Part shown: positions 12,651 to 22,625 of the stretch, piece by piece | Layout of the letters: the number at the start of each line of letters is the position of its first letter | Position numbering within the stretch: the first letter of the stretch is position 1 | Assembly (NCBI GenBank): GCA_933228675.1 | Contig: OW121742.1 | Coordinates: forward strand, 19,186,850-19,250,849 | Source of the DNA: Stomorhina lunata | Taxonomy: Eukaryota > Arthropoda > Insecta > Diptera > Rhiniidae | Direction: 5' to 3' | Length of the DNA: 64,000 nt | The notes under the pieces: generated by a model | What the model was told of the DNA's origin: nothing | Databases searched by the model: none | What the model saw: only the letters and a program-made list of their open reading frames with translations | Made by a program: the position numbers and the translations under genes

Positions 12651-15240
12651 AAATAATTACCATTTTGATCGGAAATTTTTCAAAATATAAATTTTTCAAA
12701 AATTTTCTATTTTTATAGGAAATTTTTCAAAAATTTTCTATTTTTATAGGAAATTTTTCAAAAATTTTCTATTTTTATAGGAAATTTTTCAAAAATTTTC
12801 TATTTTTATAGGAAATTTTTCAAAAATTTTCTATTTTTATAGGAAATTTTTCTATTTTTATAGGAAATTTTTCAAAAATTTTCTATTTTTATAGGAAATT
12901 TTTCAAACATTTTCTATTTTTATAGGAAATTTTTCAAAAATTTTCTATTTTTATAGGAAATTTTTCAAAAATTTTCTATTTTTATAGGAAATTTTTCAAA
13001 AATTTTCTATTTTTATAGGAAATTTTTCAAAAATTTTCTATTTTTATAGGAAATTTTTCAAAAATTTTCTATTTTTATAGGAAATTTTTCAAAAATTTTC
13101 TATTTTTATAGGAAATTTTTCAAAAATTTTCTATTTTTATAGGAAATTTTTCAAAAATTTTCTATTTTTATAGGAAATTTTTCTATTTTTATAGGAAATT
13201 TTTCAAAAATTTTCTATTTTTATAGGAAATTTTTCAAACATTTTCTATTTTTATAGGAAATTTTTCAAAAATTTTCTATTTTTATAGGAAATTTTTCAAA
13301 AATTTTCTATTTTTATAGGAAATTTTTCAAAAATTTCCTATTTTTATAGGAAATTTTTCAAAAATTTTCTATTTTTATAGGAAATTTTTCAAAAATTTTC
13401 TATTTTTATAGGAAATTTTTCAAAAAATTTCTATTTTTATAGGAAATTTTTCAAAAATGTTCTATTTTTATAGGAAATTTTTCAAAAATTTTCTATTTTT
13501 ATAGGAAATTTTTCAAAAATTTTCTATTTTTATAGGAAATTTTTCAAAAATTTTCTATTTTTATAGGAAATTTTTCAAAAATTTTCTATTTTTATAGGAA
13601 ATTTTTCAAAAATTTTCTATTTTTATAGGAAATTTTTCAAAAAATTTCTATTTTTATAGGAAATTTTTCAAAAATTTTCTATTTTTATAGGAAATTTTTC
13701 AAAAATTTTCTATTTTTATAGGAAATTTTTCAAAAATTTTCTATTTTTATAGGAAATTTTTCAAAAATTTTCTATTTTTATAGGAAATTTTTCAAAAATT
13801 TTCTATTTTTATAGGAAATTTTTCAAAAATTTTCTATTTTTATAGGAAATTTTTCAAAAATTTTCTATTTTTATAGGAAATTTTTCAAAAATTTTCTATT
13901 TTTATAGGAAATTTTTCAAAAATTTTCTATTTTTATAGGAAATTTTTCAAAAATTTTCTATTTTTATAGGAAATTTTTCAAAAATTTTCTATTTTTATAG
14001 GAAATTTTTCCAAAATTTTCTATTTTTATAGGAAATTTTTCCAAAATTTTCTATTTTTATAGGAAATTTTTCAAAAATTTTCTATTTTTATAGGAAATTT
14101 TTCAAAAATGTTCTATTTTTATAGGAAATTTTTCAAAAATGTTCTATTTTTATAGGAAATTTTTCAAAAATTTTCTATTTTTATAGGAAATTTTTAAAAA
14201 ATTTTCTATTTTTATAGGAAATTTTTAAAAAATTTTCTATTTTTATAGGAAATTTTTCCAAAATTTTCTATTTTTATAGGAAATTTTTCCAAAAATTTTC
14301 TATTTTTATAGGAAATTTTTCAAAAATTTTCTATTTTTATAGGGAATTTTTCAAAAATTTTCTATTTTTATAGGAAATTTTTCCAAAATTTTCTATTTTT
14401 GTAGGAAATTTTTCAAAAAATTTCTATTTTTATAGGAAATTTTTCAAAATTTTCTATTTTTATAGGAAATTTTTCAAAAATTTTCTATATAGGAAATTTT
14501 TCAAAAATTTTCTATTTTTATAGGAAATTTTTCAAAAATTTTCTATTTTTATAGGAAATTTTTCAAAAATTTTCTATTTTTATAGGAAATTTTTCAAAAA
14601 TTTTCTATTTTTAAAGGAAATTTTTCAAAAATTTTCTATTTTTATAGGAAATTTTTCAAAAATTTTCTATTTTTATAGGAAATTTTTCAAAAATTTTCTA
14701 TTTTTATAGGAAATTTTTCAAAAATTTTCTATTTTTATAGGAAATTTTTCAAAAATTTTCTATTTTTATAGGAAATTTTTCAAAAATTTTCTATTTTTTT
14801 AGGAAATTTTTCAAAAATTTTATTTTTTTTATAGAAAATTTTTTAAAAATTTTCTTTTTTTATAGAAAATTTTTCAAAAATTTTCTTTTTTTATAGAAAA
14901 TTTTTCAAAAATTTTCTTTTTGTATGGAAGCGTTTGTAAAGGAAATTTTTAAAAAATTTTCTATTTTATATATTTTTGTAGAAAATTTTTAAAAAATTTC
15001 ATATTTTTTGTAAACATTTTTTAAAATTTGTAATTTTTATAGGAAATTTTTAATAGTTTTTTTTTTTTTTTATAATAAATTTTTCAAAAATTTTCTAATT
15101 TTTAAAGGAAATTTTCAAAACTTTCTTATTTTTGTAGGAAATTTAAATTTTTTAAAATTTCTTATTTTTATAGGAAATTTTTAAAAATTTCTGAATTTTA
15201 TAGGAAATTTTACAAAAATTTCAAAAATTTTTCATAAAAT
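12651..15240 (+). repeat. Large homogeneous 31-bp minisatellite with 331-bp higher-order repeat
   Basis: About 80 copies of the 31-bp unit AGGAAATTTTTC / AAAAATTTTCTATTTTTAT. From about 12690 to 14810 the copies are almost identical; the 3' edge decays after 14820. A 21-bp truncated unit at about 12841 recurs at about 13172, and a CAAACATT variant at 12904 recurs at 13235. Both offsets are 331 bp (ten full units plus the truncated one), so a segment was duplicated as a block. Each unit is nearly self-complementary. Confidence 0.95.
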
Positions 15241-16008
15241 GTCCCACTGTCTTGGATTCGATTGTTTTTTTTTTCTCATATCAAAAATATCAAAAGAAAT
15301 CTAAACATTATCCTCTACTATTGCAATATAATTAACGTCATCAATTGCCACTCATAACAATGATCACGTCAGTCATTCCACCACTCATTTATACCTCTCA
15401 GTCCGTCAGTGTTTGAAGCGTTTCCACAGCCAGCCCCCTGTTAAAATTGGCTCAGATCACATTTAATCTCAAGTGGTCAGTCAGTGGTTGATTCAATATG
15501 ATCCAACAATCATTTCAACAAAATCGTATTTTTCTTATATTTTTTTTCTTTTCTCGTCTTTTTTTATGCATTTTAGCACAGCAGGAGTTTGTTGTTTCTG
15601 TTTGGCTGTTTGTTAGATTTCAAATATATTTCAAATATATCTGCTAGATTTTTTTCTAACACATTTTCGTGGCAAGACAATGTTTAGCAACACTTTGGGG
15701 TCTGCAGACAACAAGAGCAGAGCAACACTTATGAAATATATGAAATTAACATACATTGAGTTTTTTTGGAGCTTTGATATAAATTTGAAATGAAAAATAA
15801 TAAAATAATATTGTTATTAATAATATTTTTAAAAAACAATTATTATGCACACGAAGGCAAAAATTGGGTAGAGGAAAAACATGGGGAGATATTGGCCAAT
15901 CTAAGTATTCGGTATTTTTGAGTGTGTATTTGTAAAGTTTAACTTACCCGATATTTTATCTGTCGAAAATATTCTGAAAAACAACCAAAATCGTATGATT
16001 AATTTTGG
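15241..16008. other. Unique spacer
   Basis: No gene recognised. The 15340-15500 stretch is less A+T-rich, with several CAGTCAGT/CAGTGGT words (for example 15474-15489), but there is no ORF or RNA structure I can support. Confidence 0.4.
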
Positions 16009-16776
16009 TTTCAAAAATTTCCTACAAAAATAAGAAATTTTTGAAAAATTTCCTATATAAATAAGACATTTTTGAAACATTTCCTATCAAAATAAGAAAT
16101 TTTCGAAAAATTTCTTATAATAATAAGAAATCTTTGCAAAATTTCCTATAAAAAGTATAAATTTTTGAAAAATTTCCTATAAAAATAAGACATTTTTGAA
16201 AAATTTCCTATAAAAATACAATTTTTTGAAAAAATTCCTATAAAAATAAGAAATTTTTGAAAAAATTCCTATGAAAATAAGAAATTTTTCAAAAATTTTT
16301 CTACAAAAATAAGAAATTTTTTAAAAAATTCCTATCAAAATTAGAAATTTTTGAAAAATTTCCTATAAAAATAAGAAATTTTTTAAAAATTTTCTATAAA
16401 AATGTGAAATTTTTTAAAAATTTCTTATAAATAGGAAATTTTTGAAAAATTTTCTATAACAATAAAAAATTTTTGAAAAATTTCCTATAAAAATAAGAAA
16501 TTTTTGAAAATTTTCCAATAAAAATAAGAAATTTTTGAAAAATTTCCTATAAAAGTAAGAAATTTTTGAAAATTTTAAGAAATTTTTGAAAAAAATTCTT
16601 ATAAAAATAAAAAGTTTTTCAAAAAATTTCCTATAAAAATAAGAAATTAAAAAAAAAATCCTTTATAAATAAGAAATTTCTGAAAAATTTCCTATAAAAG
16701 TAAGAAATTTTTGAAAATTTTAAGAAATTTTTAAAAAATTTCCTTTAAAAATAGGAAATTTTTGAAAAATTTCATA
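16009..16776 (-). repeat. 31-bp minisatellite, inverted orientation, left part
   Basis: Diverged copies of the inverted 31-bp unit (AAATTTTTG, AAAAATTTCCTATAAAAATAAG). It continues after the mariner at 18080. Joining the two flanks across one TA restores an ordinary repeat unit, so array and mariner form one interrupted locus. Confidence 0.92.
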
Positions 16777-16778
16777 TA

Positions 16779-16802
16779 AAGAGTGTTCTAAAAAAAATAT
16801 GC
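16779..16802 (+). repeat. Mariner left terminal inverted repeat
   Basis: Starts AAGAGTGTTCTAAAAAAAAT directly after TA. It matches the reverse complement of the right end with about five mismatches in 24. Confidence 0.85.
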
Positions 16803-16933
16803 ATTTACTATTTTAGACAAAATTTATCCATAGTGCAAGAAATAATTTATTTTTTGATCAAGTTAGTTTCTATAGATATGCCAGATACTATTATTTTAGA
16901 AATTATTAATTTTCAATAGTTATTTCAATCAAA

Positions 16934-17946
16934 ATGGACTGCGAAAAAAAAGTTCGTGAAAATATAATTAAAACTTTTCAAAAAAATCCGTCATGGACTT
17001 TAAAAAAAAAATAGCTAAAAATTTGAAAGTTGACCCTCGAACGGTTTCTAATGCCATTAGACGGTATAAGGAAAATCTGAGCATTGAAAGAAAACCTGGA
17101 TCAGGGAGGAAAGAAGGTCCTACAGATATTGGTAAGGCAAAAGAAGTCGAGCGACTCTTTCGAAGAGCGCCTAACACTTCTTTAAGAAAAGCAGCTCGTA
17201 CGGTGAAATGTTCTACGAGTTTTGCAGATAGAGTCAAAGCTTATGCTGGACTGAAGACATACAAAGTCCAAAAGGTTCCAGATCGCAATGCTATAAAGAA
17301 CTTAAAGCAAAAAAAACGAGCGAAAAAATTGAAGTCTGATTTTATAAAAAAAATACACCTGTTGTGTGATGGATGATGAAACATACGTACTGGCAGACTT
17401 TTCTCAACTTCCTGGTCAAGATTTTTATGTTGCTGATAAACGGGGCAATGTTCGGCAAGAGTTTCGCACAAAAAACAAACAAAATTCCCTAAGAAGTTTC
17501 TCGTGTGGCAAGCTATTTGCAGTTGTGGCAAAAGAAGTAAAGTATTTGTGGCATCTGGCACAATAAACACCGAAATTTATATAATTGAGTGCCTACAAAA
17601 ACGGTTGTTAACCTTTTTAAGAGAGCACAGAGTGACTACATTTTTTTGGCCCGATTTGGCATCATGCCATTATGGAAAAAAGGCACTTGACTGGTACTTA
17701 AAGAATAATGTCATTTTTGTACCACGAGAGGCAAATCCACCTAACTGTCCAGAACTTCGGCCTGTGGAAAGGTATTGGGCTCTGGTAAAAAAGGAATTGA
17801 AGAACACAGGAAAGATTTCCAAGAACATGTCCGATTTTAAGCGCAGGTGGAACACATGCTGCAAAAAGGTATCAGAAGCAACTGTAAAATCTTTAATGGG
17901 AGGGTTTCCGAAAAAAGTCGATAATTTTGCAAAACCCGAGTACTAA
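16934..17946 (+). pseudogene. Mariner DD37E transposase, three frameshifts
   Basis: Transposases of this family bind the terminal repeats, cut both strands and insert at TA. Reading starts at ATG 16934 (MDCEKKVRENIIKTFQKNPS). The N-terminal region carries a helix-turn-helix (IAKNLKVDPRTVSNAIRRYK) and a GSGRK linker typical of Tc1/mariner proteins. The first catalytic Asp is in MDDETYV (17375-17377), the second in WPDLASCHYG (17653-17655) and the Glu in ELRPVERYW (17767-17769). That leaves 37 residues between the last two, so this is the DD37E group rather than DD34D. The frame changes in A-runs at 17002-17011 and 17346-17353, and near 17475-17490 before KFPKKFLVWQA. Full length would be near 337 residues, normal for mariner. 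All three catalytic residues remain; only the frame is lost, which suggests fairly recent decay. Confidence 0.92.
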
Positions 17947-18053
17947 GTAAACATTTTAATGCTAAATGATTTTGTATAATATGTCATTATATTTGCGTAT
18001 TTTGTAGAGTTTTTATATTAAAAGGTTTGATTTTTATTTAAGAAAATCCAACT

Positions 18054-18077
18054 ACAAATTTTATTTAGAGCCCTCTT
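18054..18077 (-). repeat. Mariner right terminal inverted repeat
   Basis: Read on the minus strand it starts AAGAGGGCTCTAAATAAAAT. It is followed on the plus strand by the TA target duplication at 18078-18079. Confidence 0.85.
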
Positions 18078-18079
18078 TA

Positions 18080-19330
18080 AAAGTAAGAAATTTTTCAAAA
18101 ATTTTCTTTAAACATAAGAAATTTTAAAGAAAAATTCCTATAAAAATAAGAAATTTTTGAAAAATTTCATACAAAAATAAGAAATTTTTTAAAAATTTCT
18201 TATATGACAAAGAAATTTTTGAAAAATTTCCTATAAAAATAATAAATTTTTTAAAAAATTTCCTATCAAAATAAGAAGTTTTTGAAAAATTTCTTATAAT
18301 AATAAGAAATTTTTCAAATATTTTCCATAAAATAAGAAATTTTTTAAAAATTTCCTCTAAAATAAGAAATGTTTGAAAAGTTTCTTATCAGAATAAGAAA
18401 TTTTTTGGAAATTTCCTATAAAAATAAGAAACTTTTCAAAACTTTCTATAAAAATAAGAAATTTTCTAAAAAAAAATATGAAAATTTTAGAAAAATTTCT
18501 TATAAAAATAATAAATTTTTGAAAAATTTTTTATAAAAATAAGAAATTTTTAAAAAAATTCTTATAAATATAAGACCTTTTTGAAAAATTTCTTATAAAA
18601 ATAAAAAAAAAATTAAAAAAATTCTTATAAAAATAAGAAATTTTTGAAAAATTTCCTATAAAAATAAGAAATTTTTGAAAAATTTCCTATAAAAATAAGA
18701 AATTTTTGAAAAATTTCCTATAAAAATAAAAAATTTTTGAAAAATTTCCTATAAAAATAAGAAATATTTGAAAAAATTCCTATAAAAATAAGAAATTTTT
18801 AAAAAATTTCCTTTAAAAACAAGAAATTTCTAAAAAAATTTCCGATAAAAATAAGAAATTTTTGAAAATTTTCCTATACAAATAAGAAATTTTTGAAAAA
18901 TTTCCTATAGAAATCAGAAATTGTTGATAAATTTCCTATAAAAATAAGAAAATTTTTAAAAATTTCCTATAAAAATAAGTAATTTTTGAAAAAATTGCTA
19001 TGAAAATAAAAAATTTTTGAAAAATTTCCTATAAAAATTAGAAATTTTAGAAAAATGTTCTATAAAAATACGAAATTTTTGAAAAATTTCCTATAAAAAA
19101 AATTTTGAAATTTTTCAAAAATTTCCTATAAAAATAAGAAATTTTTGAAAAATTTCCTATAAAAAAAAATTGAAAAATTTCAAAAAAATAAGAAAATTTT
19201 TCTATAAAAATAAGAAATCTTTGAAAAATTTCCTATCAAAATTAAAAAATTTTTGAAAAGTTTGCTATAAAATAAGAATTTCTAAAAAAAAATTTCTTTA
19301 AAATTATAAAATTAAAAAAAATCGAAAAAT
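18080..19330 (-). repeat. 31-bp minisatellite, inverted orientation, right part
   Basis: Continuation of the array interrupted by the mariner. Roughly 40 copies of AAATTTTTG / AAAAATTTCCTATAAAAATAAG. The best-conserved run is about 18640-18780 and the right edge is badly decayed after 19160. Confidence 0.92.
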
Positions 19331-20631
19331 AAGACAATTCAAAATTTTTCTTAAGTAAAATTTTAAAAATTTATTTAGTCTCTCATGCTAACTATAGGGT
19401 ATTTAATCTCTTAAAATCGTGTCTAGTTAATCATATAAATTAATGTTAAGAATCAGAATTATTAAAAATATATATATTTAAATTTAAATAAATAGCAGTT
19501 GTATTTGTATTAAAGTAAAACTATAATTTAAATAAATTTTGTTATATTATTTTTACAGTTCTTGTAAAATCTACACATTTTGCAATTAGAAACATAAAAT
19601 GGTTAAAGTTCAAAGTCATTTTGACTCAAGCAGGAACAGAAAGACAGACATAAATAAACACTTAAATCTGTTTTATTCTTAAAAAAAATTAAATTTTTAT
19701 TTATATATTTATAATCTTTTTGCATAAATGCACGTGAATGTATTAAATATTATGGCATGAAGTTGATTTCTTTTTAAAGATAATAAAATATTAATAAATT
19801 AAAACTCAAGAAAAAAGTTTTCAAATCAGTTTTTAAATATAGCTTTTAAAAGCTTTTTAATACCTGGACAAAAATTGATTAATTTTTTATCAAGGAAATT
19901 AATAAATGGTGTTAGTAAAATTAATTAATTTGGAGCTTAGTTCAAATAAAATCAATTTCATGCTATTTAAAACTTATATTATAGAAAAAAAACTTTTCAA
20001 AGTTTTTCAAAGTGTTAAAATTGCTTTTGACCAAATAAGGAACCCATATAGAGTTGTGGAAGTTTTGGCAATTTTTCTTCTTGTTTTGCATAAGCAAAAG
20101 GTTATTATACTCATTTTCCTAATATAAGTATTAAACATTTTTCTTTTATTCTCTTATAATTCCAATTCATAATAGCAAATATAGCAAATATGGTAATAAA
20201 CATATGTAAACATTTGTATCATGACATTTCTATAGGAAAAACCAACCGAAACGTACAACTCCAGGCAGCTACATGCTGTTTGTGTCTTAAATCTTTTGTT
20301 TTTTTGTTATGGAAATTAACATAATACTTTTTTACACTTCACTGGAGATGAAAAATTTAGGAATTATTATATTTCTATAGAAATAATAAATTCAATTGTT
20401 TAAAGGACAATTTTTTGTCTGCTCTTAATAAATCTGTCCTTGAGAATTTCTTGAAACAAGTTCGTGAGTCAATTTTATGAATAATCTAGAATCTGAGCCA
20501 ATACCAAAGATATTGATCAAATATTTAATGAAATCTAAAAATATCAGTTGTTTTCGAAGCAAATTTTAGTAAACATTTTAATATTAATAAATTGACCCAA
20601 TTTTATAACAATTTTTAATATTTTTATATTT
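19331..20631. other. Unique spacer
   Basis: No gene recognised. A strong copy of the dispersed 20-bp motif lies at 20282-20301. A 73-codon ORF at 19906-20127 is low-complexity and has no recognisable domain. Confidence 0.4.
20282..20301 (+). promoter_or_regulatory. Dispersed 20-bp motif, copy 1
   Basis: GTGTCTTAAATCTTTTGTTT. It differs at one position from the copies at 47300 and 62407. It lies in unique DNA and its flanks are not shared with the other copies, so it looks like a binding site rather than part of a longer repeat. Function unknown. Confidence 0.4.
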
Positions 20632-22412
20632 TTGCTTAGAAAAATCTTTCATAGAAAAAAATTTATATTAAAGTTTTTTTAAAGAAAAACTTTCTTATTA
20701 AAGTTTTTTCATAAGAAAATTTTCATATAAAATTTTTTTTCATATGCAATTTTTTTTTTAGATAAATATTCATATGAATTTTTGTTTTAGAAAAATTTTC
20801 ATATGAAAGTTTTTTTTATAGAAAAATTTTCATATGAAAGTTTTTTTATAAAAAAGTTTCATATGAAAGTTTTTTTCATATTAAAGTTTTTTTATAGAAA
20901 AATTTTCATATGAAAAATTTTTTAATAGAAAAATTTTCATATAAAAAATTTTTTAATAGAAAAATTTTCATATGAAAAATTTTTTAATAGAAAAATTTTC
21001 ATATGAAAAGTTTATATAGAAAAATTTTTATATGAAATTTTTCTATAGAAAAATATTTTAATAGAAAAATTTTCAAATGAAAAATTTTTTAATAGAAAAA
21101 TTTTCATATTAAAAATTTTTTGTAGAAAAATTTTTATATGAAGAAATTTTTATAGTAAAATTTTCATATGAAAAAAATTTTTATAGAAAAATTTTCATAT
21201 GAAAAAATTTTTATAGAAAAATTTTCATATGAAATTTTTATATAGAAAAATGTTTATATGAAATTTTTCTATAGAAAAATTTTTATATAAAATTTGTTTA
21301 TAGAAAACTTTTCATATAAAATTTGTTTATAGAAAAATTTTCATATAAAATTTGTTTATAGAAAAATTTTCATAAGAAATTTTTTATAGAAAAATTTTCA
21401 TATGAAATTTTTTTATAGAAAAATTTTCATATGAAATTATTTTATAGAAAAATTTTCATATGAAATTTTTTTATAGAAAAATTTTCATATGAAATTATTT
21501 TATAGAAAAATTTTCATATGAAATTATTTTATAGGAAAATTTTTATGTGAAAGTTTTTTTGCAGAAAAATTTTCATATGAAAAATATTTACAGAAAAATT
21601 TTCATATCAAAAATTTTTTATAGAAAAATTTTCATATGAAAATTTTTTACAGAAAAATTTTCATATGAAAAATTTTTTACAGAAAAATTTTCATATCAAA
21701 AATTTTTTATAGAAAAATTTTCATATGAAAATTTTTTTACAGAAAAATTTTCATATCAAAAATTTTTTATAGAAAAATTTTCATATGAAAATTTTTTATA
21801 AAAAAATTTTAGTATGAAAAATTTTTTTTATAGAAAAATTTTCGTATGAAAAAAATTTTTATAGAAAAATTTTCGTATGAAAAATTCTTTTATAAAAAAA
21901 TTTTCGTATGAAAAATTTTTTTATAGAAAAATTTTCGTATGAAAAATTTTTTTATAGAAAAATTTTCATATGAAAAATTTTTTATAGAAAAATTTTCGTA
22001 TGAACAATTTTTTTATAGAAAAATTTTCGTATGAAAAATTTTTTTGTAGAAAAATTTTCGTATGAAAGTTTTTTTTTATAGAAAAATTTCATATGAATGT
22101 ATTTTATAGAAAAATTTTCATATGAAAGTTTATTTATGGGAAAATTTTTATATGAAAGCTTTTTTATAGAAAAATTTTCATATGAAATTTTTTTATAGAA
22201 AAATTTTCATATGAAATTTTTTTATAGAAAAATTTTCATATGAAATTTTTTTATAGAAAAATTTTCATATGAAATTTTTTTATAGAAAAATTTTCATATG
22301 AAATTTTTTTATAGAAACATTTTCATATGAAATTTTTTTATAGAAAAATTTTCATACAAAATTTTTTTAGTAGAAATATTTTTATATAAAATTTTTTTAT
22401 AGAACAATTTGT
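20632..22412 (+). repeat. 29-bp minisatellite, CATATG linker family, downstream of Pex11
   Basis: About 60 copies of a 29-bp unit: TTTTTTTATAGAAAAATTTT then CATATGAAA. Successive CATATG words are 29 bp apart, for example 22208 and 22237. A subfamily with CGTATG replaces CATATG between about 21840 and 22070. The array ends about 25 bp before the likely Pex11 polyadenylation signal. The same family in the same orientation lies upstream of Pex11 from 25846. Confidence 0.93.
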
Positions 22413-22438
22413 GGGCATTTACATTTCTTTTTTTTTAA

Positions 22439-22444
22439 TTTATT
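22439..22444 (-). promoter_or_regulatory. Probable Pex11 polyadenylation signal
   Basis: AATAAA on the minus strand, about 180 bp downstream of the Pex11 stop codon. It is the first canonical hexamer in that direction. It implies a short 3' UTR ending at or just inside the adjacent 29-bp array. Confidence 0.5.
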
Positions 22445-22625
22445 GGCATTATAAATAGATAATTGTTAACAAATTTTTATACTCTTAAAACGATATAAAA
22501 CTTCTAATTTTGATTTTTGAAAAGCCAAAAATAAATATGAGTTTTGTTCTATGAATCATCAATTGTGATTTCGATTTAATAATATATAATTTGAGAAAAA
22601 TATATAACTTTGTTAGTTCCATCCT

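Larger units (their letters stand above)
16777..18079 (+). mobile_element. Mariner (DD37E) DNA transposon with TA target duplication
   Basis: The element is 1,299 bp (16779-18077) flanked by TA at 16777-16778 and 18078-18079, the target duplication of Tc1/mariner elements. The imperfect terminal inverted repeats begin AAGAGTGTTCTAAA on the left. The right end, read in reverse, is AAGAGGGCTCTAAA, and similarity extends over about 24 bp. It sits inside the inverted 31-bp array; removing it with one TA leaves a normal unit (CATATAAAAGTAAG against the usual CCTATAAAAATAAG). The insertion is therefore younger than that part of the array. The transposase gene is broken by three frameshifts, so the copy is not autonomous. 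Confidence 0.93.

Noticed and set aside
12651..14820. CRISPR array
   Set aside because: Regular spacing is due to whole-unit tandem repetition. There are no unique spacers and no cas genes, and the gene structure with introns is eukaryotic.
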